A stretch of 11,134 bases of DNA from Candidatus Sulfopaludibacter sp. SbA3 (GTDB lineage: Bacteria; Acidobacteriota; Terriglobia; 20CM-2-55-15): the NCBI GenBank assembly GCA_945861845.1, contig CAMAWS010000058.1, positions 1 through 11,134 on the forward strand, in the 5' to 3' direction. Of this stretch, positions 1 through 7,009 are shown piece by piece (positions within the stretch are counted from its first letter, which is position 1; every line of letters starts with the position of its first letter). The translations under genes and the position numbers were made by a program. Under the pieces are notes generated by a model. It saw nothing but the letters and a program-made list of their open reading frames with translations. It was not told the origin of the DNA and did no database searches.

Positions 1-11
1 GGAGCTTGGCA

Positions 12-27
12 CGGGGCTGAAGCCCCG
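12..27. repeat. GC-rich palindrome, possible dispersed intergenic repeat
   Basis: CGGGGCT and AGCCCCG form a perfect 7-bp inverted repeat around a 2-base centre (or 6 bp around TGAA). It lies in the non-coding stretch at the left edge, about 90 bases beyond the stop of the receptor at 120-4007. From memory, similar GGGGC-TGAA-GCCCC palindromes followed by GCGCCTACA are scattered between genes in acidobacterial genomes. Only one copy is visible here, so dispersal cannot be shown from this window. Confidence 0.4.
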
Positions 28-82
28 CGCCTACAGGTTGAACGGCGGCTTGAAGTGTGGAAGTTTTTCTTCTCGAAGGGAA

Positions 83-112
83 CGGGATTCTCCTCCGTGG
101 AGGAGAATCCCG
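83..112 (-). terminator. 14-bp perfect hairpin after the first receptor gene
   Basis: Bases 83-96 and 99-112 are exact reverse complements (14 bp, two bases between the arms; the real loop would open one or two pairs). The hairpin begins 8 bases past the stop of the minus-strand receptor, as expected for a 3'-end structure. There is no U-tract on the minus-strand side: the downstream RNA would read UUCCCUUC. It may therefore be an mRNA-stabilising hairpin or a weak terminator rather than a canonical intrinsic terminator. Confidence 0.5.
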
Positions 113-119
113 CCGGGCG

Positions 120-3100
120 TTAGAAGTTCAGACGGGCGCCGACCGTGAATCTTCGGTTGCCGGTTGCTGATGTAATACGGCCGAAGCTGGTGGACTTGAT
201 GCTCAGGTTCGCCACCACGGGAGTCGCAAACTGAGGCGTGTTCAACAGGTTCACGATATCCACGCGCAATTCGAAATTCTTCGTTTCCGTAATCTGCACT
301 TGCTTGATCAGATTGGCGTCGAAGCCGAGGACGCGATTACCTTCAATCCAGCGCAGACCCATATTCCCAACCTGCCCAGGAGCAGGATTCGCAAGAAGAA
401 GGTTGCCCTGGGCGTCCGTAATGGCCTTGTTGCTGAACTGGCCATTAAGTGAATTGGCAGTAGTGACACCACCAACCGCCGGGTCGGCGATCTGCTGGAT
501 GCCCGGGAAGTACGTCACGCCGTTTGCCAGCTTCGTAACTTGCCCGAAGCTCTTGGGAACATCGCCCGCGATATTCGGAGTCATGAACGTGGTGACCTGA
601 TTGACGGACGAGACGGGTGCCAGAATGCTGACCGGCGCTCCCGAAGTCCAACTGAAGATCCCGCCAAGCTGCCACCGTTCAACCAATCGCTGAACGAATC
701 CCGGAGCATTTGCAAAGAGTCCGCGTCCCGCTCCGAACGGCAACTGGTATGTGCCGTTAGTAGTGAACGCATGCGTGCGATGGTAACCCAGCACTGATTT
801 GTCCAAGGACCTGTTCCGGTGGTCCCGGAAGTCCTTGGTCGCGTCGTCGTCACTTTCACCAAGCGCCCGGCTCCACGTATATGTGGTCTGACTCGTAAAA
901 CCCCGAGCCAGCCGTTTTGTCGCCTGGACCTGCAGGGAGTGGTACGTGGAATTGCCCGGGTTTCCGTGCAGGGTCACAAACTGGAACTGTGGATTCTGCA
1001 CGAAGAAGTTCACGGGAAACAGCCCGCTATTGTCCAGGAGACCGCCGCCCCTGCCCGTGACGCTTGTGCTGCGGTTCAGGAAATCCGCGAGCTGACCGAC
1101 GTTGCCGTTTGCGATGAACGAACGAGTATTCGTGTTCGCGCGCAGCGATGCCGATCCCGTCACTGTTGTACCGTTGACCGCGCCTGAGCCCATGTTGAGG
1201 CCTCGCAGCATTTGATCGAACATCGGAGCGTTACCTCCGGCGCGTGTAACGTTGAACGCGTCGAGGAACGATTGCCCGCCAGGCAGGGCAGCATTGACGC
1301 TGACGGAGTTCTGCGGAACTCCGGACCAGAGCCTCGTGCCTTTGGTTCCAACATACGCAACACTGATCGACAGGTCTCTGGAAATTTCCCGCTGCAACTC
1401 TAAGTTGAAATTTTGAACGTAAGGCGCGACGCGGTTGTCGACGCCGGTAGGAATGGTTTCATTCCTGGCGCCGTTCAGTGGGACGGCTTGCAGCGGCGCA
1501 AACTGCTGCGGTATGGGCAGTCTCATGTTGGACAGTGAGAGGTAGCTTGAACTCGTAAATGACAGGCCGGAGTTGACCGAACCGCCAAAGGTGCCTGGCA
1601 GCGCACGCCCGAATACGGAGGACAAAGCGACCACGCTGAGCGAGCTGCCTGTATAGCTCCAGCCATATCCGGCGCGAATGACGGTCTTATCCTTTCCAAG
1701 CCACGGAAGCGACCAGCTCAAACCAAACGAGGGTGCAAAATTGTTGTAGTCGTCGCCCCACATTTGCTTATCGGGATTCGTTGAATTCTTGCCTACAAAC
1801 TGGACCGTGGTGAGCGAGCCGCAGGCAATTCCGCAGAGACCTTTTTCTCCGCCGATAGGGGCGCCTGCAAGGCCTTTGCCTTCGTATGGCACGCCAAAGA
1901 ATTCATAATGGACGCCGAGATTCAGCGTCAGGGATGGCCGTACTTTCCAACTATCTTTAACGAACCAGTTGAACTCCGTCGTATGCCAGTCGCGGATCTG
2001 TAGTTTCACTCCATCCTTGTATCCGCGGAATACCGTCTCCTTTGGATCTCGGATATCGAAAGCCTCGATGATACTTCCCACCGAGCCCGACAGATCGGTC
2101 AGCAGGTTCCGCGCCAACGTCTGGTTGTTGCCGGTCAGACCGGGGATTGCCGTGTTATCGATACCGGTCACCGGCACTCCACCGGCTCCCAGAACCGCGC
2201 GCGGCGTGAAATTGGTGTCGCTGCCGGAGCGGGACGTAGCGTAGCGCAGTTCACCACCGAACTTGAACGCGTGCGCGCCTTTCGACCAGCTCAGGTTATC
2301 CGCGTAAGTGTAAAGCGGACTGTTGGATTGCCGGGTCTCGGCATTCGAAGCAGTCCATTTCAAGAGGTTCTCGGGAAACAACGTGGAATGAACCAGGTAC
2401 GGAATCCCGTTGTTCTGCGGCAGAATCTTGTACGCCGTGGCGCCGGGCTCGACAGGGTCGCCTTCATCGAAAAGGGGGCGCCCGACGTAATACGCCGTCC
2501 AACTGGCCTGCTTCGTGTTTCGATATCCAACGCGAAGTTCGTTCACAACCGTCGATGACAAAGTGGATACGAGCGACCCATTGAGCAATCGGGGCCATTT
2601 ATTGTTTGCGCCATCGTATCCACCCGGCCACTGCATGATGCCCGCCTGTGTGGTGTGGTTGAGGCCGCGCTCATAGGTGTAGATAAAACTGGCCTTGTGA
2701 CTTTCGTTGAAGTTGTGATCGAGCCGCATGTTGAACTGATCGCGGTTCGTGTCGTATCCCTGCCCGTCGGCAAGATCCATCCCGCTGATGCGGCGGGTAA
2801 ACCGAATTCCGGCCGTGTTCAGGCCATCACCAACCGTGAAATCGTTTGGCTGCGGCATTTTCGACAGGAATGTGTTCTGGATGAAGCCAGTCGGATCGTA
2901 TCCCGGACGAAATGGATCTCGGTTGAACACGCTGAATTGTTGAACAGCGCCTGTGGCGCTTGCGGGCCTCACCGGATTGCCACTTCGATCGACAGTTGGA
3001 TTGTTCGAAACCGCGCTGCCGTTGTCGGAGCCCGGGAAAAACCGGAAAATCCCCTGTCGTGCCTCATTCGTCAGCACGGGTCCAACAAAGCTTTGCTTGA

Positions 3101-4007
3101 AGATGTACCGTTGTTCGTCAATCAAGGCGAAGAAGAATGTCTTGTTCTTGATGATCGGTCCGCCTATCCGGCCTCCAAACTGGTTCCGATTCTCCCAGTC
3201 TTTCTGAACACCGTTGAAGTTGTTGAACCAGTTGCTGGCATCGAGGGCGGAATTGCGGTTGGTCCAAAACACGCTGCCGCGGAACTGGTTGGTTCCTGAG
3301 CGCGTGGCCATCTGAACCTGACCGGATCCGCGTCCCGCCTCGGCATCTACAGGAGCCGTAATGACGCGAACTTCCTCGACAAGATCGGGACTGACATAAG
3401 TGGAGGAAAATGCGCCATGAATGTACCGTCCGTCAGAGACCACGAAGCCGTCTCGCGTCACATTCACTGCGCTGAGCCGGCCGCCGGCAAAAAAACCATC
3501 CTTCTCTCCGTCCGTAGGGCCTGCGCCGGCCGTCGACCCGAGCAGATCCATCACATTGCGGCTTCCCAGGGGCAGGTCGCGCACCTTGTCCAGGGAAAGC
3601 ACGGTACCCACCGAAGACGATGTTGTTGCGATCGCCGTGTCGGCCGATACGGTCACTTCAACCGCCTGTGCCACCGAGCCCACCTGCAGCGTGAAGTTCA
3701 GCCGCACCTGCTGTGAAATGCCAAGCGTGACTGCACTGTAAGTCTGGGTCTGGAAACCCGGCAGTTCGGCGCTCACGTTATAGGTTCCAGTCTGGAGACT
3801 GGCAAATTGGTAAGCCCCGGATTCATTACTGATTACGGTGGTAACGATCCCGGTTCCCGTATTCGTGGCGGTGACCGATACGCCGGGAATCAATGCTCCC
3901 GTGGCGTCGGAAACAGTGCCGCCTACAGTGGCGTTGCTCGTTTGAGCGAACGTGTGAGTAGACACAAGACACAGCAGCGCAAACGCTGCGACCAGCAGTC
4001 TTTTCAT
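120..4007 (-). CDS. TonB-dependent receptor, Oar-like, with carboxypeptidase regulatory-like domain
   Basis: Outer-membrane beta-barrel protein of 1295 residues, probably importing a large or complex nutrient by TonB energy; the substrate cannot be told from sequence. Residues 1-21 are a Sec signal peptide (MKRLLVAAF..., cleavage after TFA). Residues ~27-105 are a carboxypeptidase-regulatory (CarboxypepD_reg) Ig-like fold, with GTVSDATGALIPGVSV and later SGAYQF and LPGF. Residues ~125-240 form the plug, ending in the typical SGTNQFRGSVFW. The rest is barrel, with NQFGGRIGGPIIKNKTFFF and a C-terminal ARLNF whose last residue is Phe, the usual barrel-assembly signal. The start at 4007 is chosen over upstream Met at 4070 because GGAGG lies 6 bases before it and the signal peptide starts there. 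Stop is TAA. Length and architecture fit the Oar-like receptors expanded in Acidobacteriota. No TonB box was identified. Confidence 0.93.
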   Translation of the reverse strand: MKRLLVAAFALLCLVSTHTFAQTSNATVGGTVSDATGALIPGVSVTATNTGTGIVTTVISNESGAYQFASLQTGTYNVSAELPGFQTQTYSAVTLGISQQVRLNFTLQVGSVAQAVEVTVSADTAIATTSSSVGTVLSLDKVRDLPLGSRNVMDLLGSTAGAGPTDGEKDGFFAGGRLSAVNVTRDGFVVSDGRYIHGAFSSTYVSPDLVEEVRVITAPVDAEAGRGSGQVQMATRSGTNQFRGSVFWTNRNSALDASNWFNNFNGVQKDWENRNQFGGRIGGPIIKNKTFFFALIDEQRYIFKQSFVGPVLTNEARQGIFRFFPGSDNGSAVSNNPTVDRSGNPVRPASATGAVQQFSVFNRDPFRPGYDPTGFIQNTFLSKMPQPNDFTVGDGLNTAGIRFTRRISGMDLADGQGYDTNRDQFNMRLDHNFNESHKASFIYTYERGLNHTTQAGIMQWPGGYDGANNKWPRLLNGSLVSTLSSTVVNELRVGYRNTKQASWTAYYVGRPLFDEGDPVEPGATAYKILPQNNGIPYLVHSTLFPENLLKWTASNAETRQSNSPLYTYADNLSWSKGAHAFKFGGELRYATSRSGSDTNFTPRAVLGAGGVPVTGIDNTAIPGLTGNNQTLARNLLTDLSGSVGSIIEAFDIRDPKETVFRGYKDGVKLQIRDWHTTEFNWFVKDSWKVRPSLTLNLGVHYEFFGVPYEGKGLAGAPIGGEKGLCGIACGSLTTVQFVGKNSTNPDKQMWGDDYNNFAPSFGLSWSLPWLGKDKTVIRAGYGWSYTGSSLSVVALSSVFGRALPGTFGGSVNSGLSFTSSSYLSLSNMRLPIPQQFAPLQAVPLNGARNETIPTGVDNRVAPYVQNFNLELQREISRDLSISVAYVGTKGTRLWSGVPQNSVSVNAALPGGQSFLDAFNVTRAGGNAPMFDQMLRGLNMGSGAVNGTTVTGSASLRANTNTRSFIANGNVGQLADFLNRSTSVTGRGGGLLDNSGLFPVNFFVQNPQFQFVTLHGNPGNSTYHSLQVQATKRLARGFTSQTTYTWSRALGESDDDATKDFRDHRNRSLDKSVLGYHRTHAFTTNGTYQLPFGAGRGLFANAPGFVQRLVERWQLGGIFSWTSGAPVSILAPVSSVNQVTTFMTPNIAGDVPKSFGQVTKLANGVTYFPGIQQIADPAVGGVTTANSLNGQFSNKAITDAQGNLLLANPAPGQVGNMGLRWIEGNRVLGFDANLIKQVQITETKNFELRVDIVNLLNTPQFATPVVANLSIKSTSFGRITSATGNRRFTVGARLNF

Positions 4008-4013
4008 GATAGA

Positions 4014-4018
4014 CCTCC
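4014..4018 (-). promoter_or_regulatory. Ribosome binding site of the first receptor
   Basis: The minus strand reads GGGGAGGTCTATCATG. The GGAGG core is 6 bases before the ATG at 4007, which decides that start over the longer form beginning at 4070. Confidence 0.8.
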
Positions 4019-4126
4019 CCTTATCCCTGAACAGAAACAAGAAACAATCCGAACAAGCTCGACTCTCCAACCGGGGCCGACGGCTTGGCGGCAGACACTT
4101 GAGTTGGAATCTTAAACAGTGGGCGC

Positions 4127-4155
4127 ATCATAGCGAAGCAAACCAACCGCGTCAA
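4127..4155 (-). promoter_or_regulatory. Sigma-70-like promoter of the first receptor
   Basis: On the minus strand, TTGACG (4155-4150, 5 of 6 to consensus) and TATGAT (4132-4127, 5 of 6) are separated by exactly 17 bases. The expected transcription start is near 4120, leaving a leader of about 113 bases before the ATG at 4007. The second receptor has a similar TTGACA box upstream. This is pattern evidence only. Confidence 0.6.
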
Positions 4156-4302
4156 GAAGGCGAATCACCTTCGCCACCCGGCGATTTTGCCCATCACAAA
4201 AGCTGTCAAAAAGGCTAGAGAGATGGGAGTACGGATGCTAAAGTAGAAGGACAACTTACTACTTCGCGGCGTTTGACTGTTGCTGATGAAACGGTTTCTG
4301 AG

Positions 4303-4309
4303 AAGGAGG
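4303..4309 (+). promoter_or_regulatory. Ribosome binding site of the repeat-protein gene
   Basis: AAGGAGG ends 3 bases before ATG at 4313. Spacing is short but the match is strong. Upstream in-frame candidates (TTG at 4280, ATG at 4286) have no Shine-Dalgarno sequence, so 4313 is the preferred start. Confidence 0.65.
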
Positions 4310-4312
4310 CTT

Positions 4313-5674
4313 ATGCGTTTGGAAAGAAATACAGGCAGGAGAGCGGCGATTGCGGTCCTGGTGATCGCATTTGGAGTCCTCTCCTTGTCCTTGATTGAAC
4401 GACCGGAATCGCCTGTTGCACCGGATTCGAATCCGGCCAACAGTATGGGATCCGCTCGATTGGTTTCCGTTCAGGAATTGCCCTCTTACGCCGATACGTG
4501 CCTCGAGGCGCCGAACGACGGCGCCAGCGCGATCGCCGCGCTGCAGGAGCAGGCGAGTGGGTCCGGGTTCAGCTTGTATGCCGTGTTGAATCAGACAGTA
4601 CATGCCGCCCAGAACGGCGGAGCAACCAGCGAAGTAACTCGCATGCCCGTTCGCACGATCAAGGATTCGTATCCGATTTATAGTTCCATTGCGGTCGATC
4701 CCGAGCGTGACGAGGTGGTCCTGCAGGACACCAATCACTTCAGCATCAAGGTATTCAACCGGCTGGAAAATACACCTCAAAACATCGAAGCTGCCACGCC
4801 AAAACGCGTCATCTTGGGGTCGAAGACTCTTAACGAGTACAACAATGGCCTCTCGATAGACAAGAACGGGGACATCTATTCTGTCGCGATGGACACTGCA
4901 GACAGCGTATTTGTGTTCGATGCAGAAGCCAACGGCGACGTGGCCCCAAAGCGCAGGCTGAAAACTCCTCACCGGAATTTCCAGTCGGCGCTCGATGAGG
5001 AGAAGGGCGAGATTTTCGTCACAATCCAATACCCGCCCAAGGTCATGGTGTACCGTATGAACGCCAATGGAACCGATGCTCCGCTTCGTATCATCGAAGG
5101 ACCGAAAACTGAAATTTTCGATGCTCACGGTATCGCTATTGATGTGAAAAGAAAGCTGATGTTCGTCGGCAGCTGGGGCAACGACAGCACCTATACGGTT
5201 GCTGGAACGGGCACCTGGCATCCTCCGTCAATTACGGTGTACCCGCTCGACGCAAAAGGCGATGTTGCTCCAATTCGCAAGATTCAGGGCGACCGCACCC
5301 AATTGAACTGGATGGGAGGATTCTCCATCGAACCTGTAAGTGGCGATCTGTATGTTGGTAACGACGTCAACAGTTCGATCCTCAGATTCAAAGGAACCGA
5401 TAACGGCAACGTGGCGCCGATTCAGGTCATTAAGGGGGACAAGACAGGCCTGAACCATCCGGCAAGCGTTTCCGTCGATGCGAAGAACAAGGAAGTCTGG
5501 GTTTCCAACATGGGCAACTCCACAGCCTCCGCTTTCTCGCTCACGGCGAACGGAAACGTGGCACCCATACGCACCATCCGCAGCGCACCGGCCGGCCGGG
5601 TGTCGTTAAAGTTTGGAAAGCCACAGGCAGTTGCTTACGACAGTAAGCGGGAAGAGTATCTTGTCCCCAACTGA
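4313..5674 (+). CDS. Exported tandem-repeat (beta-propeller-like) protein, N-terminal part up to in-frame TGA
   Basis: First 453 codons of a frame that continues after a TGA at 5672-5674. The N-terminus (MRLERNTGRRAAIAVLVIAF) is basic then hydrophobic to about residue 28, so it is a signal peptide or membrane anchor; no clear AxA cleavage site is seen. After a linker come tandem units of roughly 45-60 residues. Each has a strand like IAVDPERDEV or VSVDAKNKEV, then a stretch like SILRFKG or ASAFSL, and closes with a motif such as NGNVAPIRTI or KGDVAPIRKIQGDRT. Units end near residues 250, 315, 365 and 410, among others. This layout resembles NHL/SMP-30-like six-bladed propellers, but I do not recognise an enzyme active site, so function is unknown. 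It is probably periplasmic or surface-exposed. A start at TTG 4280 is possible but lacks a ribosome binding site. Confidence 0.8.
   Translation: MRLERNTGRRAAIAVLVIAFGVLSLSLIERPESPVAPDSNPANSMGSARLVSVQELPSYADTCLEAPNDGASAIAALQEQASGSGFSLYAVLNQTVHAAQNGGATSEVTRMPVRTIKDSYPIYSSIAVDPERDEVVLQDTNHFSIKVFNRLENTPQNIEAATPKRVILGSKTLNEYNNGLSIDKNGDIYSVAMDTADSVFVFDAEANGDVAPKRRLKTPHRNFQSALDEEKGEIFVTIQYPPKVMVYRMNANGTDAPLRIIEGPKTEIFDAHGIAIDVKRKLMFVGSWGNDSTYTVAGTGTWHPPSITVYPLDAKGDVAPIRKIQGDRTQLNWMGGFSIEPVSGDLYVGNDVNSSILRFKGTDNGNVAPIQVIKGDKTGLNHPASVSVDAKNKEVWVSNMGNSTASAFSLTANGNVAPIRTIRSAPAGRVSLKFGKPQAVAYDSKREEYLVPN
5672..5674 (+). other. In-frame TGA inside the repeat-protein frame
   Basis: Codon 454, counted from 4313. 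The repeat pattern runs across it: VPN-stop-VNTPIIAAF lines up with VGNDVNSSILRF from an earlier unit, the stop matching D. The following 283 codons in the same frame are open. It may be a nonsense mutation, a sequence error (TGC, TGT, TGG or CGA by one change) or a recoded UGA. Confidence 0.85.
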
Positions 5675-6526
5675 GTGAATACGCCCATCATTGCGGCCTT
5701 CGCCAGGTTGGCGAAAGAAGACACTCTCCCGGCAAGAATTATTGAAGGACAGAAGACCCTCATCAGCCGTACGATGCACAACATCTCGTACAACGCAGTA
5801 AACGACGAAATCGTTGTGAGCAGCCCTTTCAACCAGGCAATCCTGACATTCCGTGGAGGATCCAGTGGAGAGGCTGTGCCGATCCGATACATCCGTGGAC
5901 CGAAGACCCAGATCATCGGAAGCGATTATGACGGCAACGACAAGGCATTCGTGGACGGGGACAACGGCGAAATATTGATCCCTGTCGGAACAAATACTTC
6001 TCCGTATGAATCCATCCTCGTGTTTGACAGGTTGGCCAACGGCGACGTTGCTCCGAAGCGGGTTCTCAGCGGGCCGGACACGTTGATTCGCGGAACGAAG
6101 GCAGGCCATGCAGGCATCGCCATCGACCCAAAACGCGATCTCATGGTTGTGAGAAGCGCCGGCAACGGACCTCTGCTGGTGTTCAATCGGACAGCCAGCG
6201 GCAATGCCAAACCGCTGAAAGTCATCGAAGGCCCCAACACTGGAATGGGCGGGGGCGGCGGCCAGATCGGCGTTACGCCGAGCGGCATGATCATCACGGC
6301 TTGCGGGGGCGGCGCCATTTGCGCCTGGAGCGTGACCGACAATGGAAACGTTCCTCCGCGTTGGAGAATTCCGGTTCAGAAACTGACAAACGTTGCTCCT
6401 TCTGGAGTAGCTTTGAATCCTTTCCACAAGGAAATCATTGTGCCCAGTGGCGCGCGAAACGTCGTTCAGACCTACTACTGGCCTGAAGTATTCGACGACA
6501 ACGCATCTACGACGAACAATAACTAA
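5675..6526 (+). CDS. Exported tandem-repeat protein, C-terminal part after in-frame TGA
   Basis: Continues the frame of the gene starting at 4313 for 283 codons to TAA. It carries further units of the same repeat: DTLPARIIEGQKT, EAVPIRYIRGPKT, NGDVAPKRVLSGPDT and GNAKPLKVIEGPNT, then a last degenerate NGNVPPRWRI. A glycine-rich turn (GMGGGGGQIG) lies about two-thirds along. The fragment starts in the middle of a unit and has no signal peptide. A GTG directly follows the TGA, but no Shine-Dalgarno sequence is well placed (GGAAGAG is about 19 bases away). It is therefore best read as the second half of one protein of about 737 residues, not a separate gene. Joined, the protein has about 11-12 units, enough for two propellers in tandem. 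A strong terminator follows. Confidence 0.75.
   Translation: MNTPIIAAFARLAKEDTLPARIIEGQKTLISRTMHNISYNAVNDEIVVSSPFNQAILTFRGGSSGEAVPIRYIRGPKTQIIGSDYDGNDKAFVDGDNGEILIPVGTNTSPYESILVFDRLANGDVAPKRVLSGPDTLIRGTKAGHAGIAIDPKRDLMVVRSAGNGPLLVFNRTASGNAKPLKVIEGPNTGMGGGGGQIGVTPSGMIITACGGGAICAWSVTDNGNVPPRWRIPVQKLTNVAPSGVALNPFHKEIIVPSGARNVVQTYYWPEVFDDNASTTNNN
5699..5715 (+). promoter_or_regulatory. Small hairpin downstream of the in-frame TGA (SECIS-like position)
   Basis: TTCGCC (5699-5704) pairs with GGCGAA (5710-5715) around the loop AGGTT; A and T of the loop could add a seventh pair. The loop begins about 31 bases after the TGA and has G at its second position. Bacterial SECIS elements are hairpins soon after UGA with G in the first loop positions. 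Caution: part of the hairpin, AGGTTGGC, also occurs at the matching place in a later repeat unit (about 6029-6036), so it may simply reflect the coding sequence. Confidence 0.25.
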
Positions 6527-6552
6527 CAGTCCACATTTCTGACGGACTGCTT

Positions 6553-6594
6553 CTAGCCGCGAACGACACCATCGTTCGCGGCTAGTTTTGTTTT
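6553..6594 (+). terminator. Strong intrinsic terminator of the repeat-protein gene
   Basis: A perfect 14-bp stem (6553-6566 with 6572-6585) closes a 5-base loop CACCA and is followed directly by TTTTGTTTT. It starts 26 bases past the TAA of the repeat protein and ends just before the next gene, so the two plus-strand genes are likely transcribed separately. Its position supports treating the TAA at 6524-6526, not the TGA at 5672, as the natural end of the upstream gene. Confidence 0.92.
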
Positions 6595-6620
6595 CTTGAA
6601 CCTAATCCGGGAGTAGCGAT

Positions 6621-6992
6621 ATGAAAATACGAACCTTTCTGTGGCTGGTTTCACTCGGTATTTTGTTATGGGGCTGTTCTTCCGAGGCTCCTCCAACCAA
6701 AGCCGAAACGCCTGCCGTCGCAGATATAACTGCCAATCCGGACCAGGCGCTGATCGAAGAACTCGTCCTCATCAATCGAATGCTTTCCTCGAAAGAGATG
6801 GCCGTTCTGGGCGCGTTTGGGCACGTCAGCGCCCGAAGCAGAACAAATCCGGATCGTTATTTCATCTCTGCTGCCGTATCTCCCGGACTTGTTACAGCGA
6901 ATGACATTGACGAAAGCGATCTCGATGGCGCACCAGCGGCGGGCAGTTCCACGGACCTGCTCGACGAACGATTCATTCATGGCGAGATCTAA
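6621..6992 (+). CDS. Class II aldolase-family lipoprotein, N-terminal fragment
   Basis: 123 residues. Residues 1-19 form a lipoprotein signal (MKIRTFLWLVSLGILLWGC) with Cys19 as the likely lipidated residue. Residues ~42-123 start the class II aldolase domain: a helix like ALIEELVLINRML, then FGHVSARS, then FISAAVSPGLVTANDI, and E116 in DERFIH as the presumed catalytic Glu. The start is supported by GGGAG at 6609-6613, 7 bases before ATG. The fragment stops before the metal-binding HxH, so alone it cannot be an active enzyme. Confidence 0.75.
   Translation: MKIRTFLWLVSLGILLWGCSSEAPPTKAETPAVADITANPDQALIEELVLINRMLSSKEMAVLGAFGHVSARSRTNPDRYFISAAVSPGLVTANDIDESDLDGAPAAGSSTDLLDERFIHGEI
6989..6992 (+). 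other. Frameshift site in the aldolase gene
   Basis: At CTAA the first frame reads ATC-TAA while the frame one base back reads CTA-AAG-GCA-CGG. Restoring one base after TA would give a Tyr codon and rejoin the frames. There is no X-XXY-YYZ slippery heptamer, so programmed frameshifting is unlikely. Confidence 0.75.
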
Positions 6993-7009
6993 AGGCACGG
7001 CCGGATATC

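Larger units (their letters stand above)
4008..4312. other. Divergent intergenic region
   Basis: About 305 bases separate the divergent starts at 4007 and 4313. The left half carries the receptor's ribosome binding site and promoter on the minus strand. In the right half I found no convincing plus-strand promoter: TAAAGT at 4239-4244 is a passable -10 box but has no good -35 partner. No operator-like palindrome or riboswitch-like structure stands out. Confidence 0.5.

Noticed and set aside
2655..3299. A 214-codon plus-strand frame opposite the first receptor
   Set aside because: Antisense to the conserved plug and early barrel region; no start signal or domain.
4187..4244. Plus-strand promoter for the repeat protein (TTGCCC, TAGAGA, TAAAGT)
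   Set aside because: No pair of these boxes has both acceptable sequence and 16-18 base spacing.
4280..4288. TTG at 4280 or ATG at 4286 as start of the repeat protein
   Set aside because: Neither has a ribosome binding site, whereas ATG at 4313 follows AAGGAGG and begins a normal signal-like segment.
4259..5221. A 320-codon minus-strand frame opposite the repeat protein, and a similar one at 5606-6427
   Set aside because: Both are antisense to repeat units whose protein pattern is clear on the plus strand. Their own repeated look (such as RNRN and FxxxRRLE stretches) simply mirrors the sense repeats.
5675..5677. GTG immediately after the TGA as the start of a separate, translationally coupled gene
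   Set aside because: There is no well-spaced Shine-Dalgarno site, no signal peptide for an otherwise exported protein, and the start would fall inside a repeat unit. Coupled restart cannot be fully excluded but is the weaker reading.
6985..6996. Programmed ribosomal frameshift in the aldolase gene
   Set aside because: Rejoining needs a -1 shift at ATC-TAA, and no slippery heptamer or convincing downstream stimulatory structure is present.
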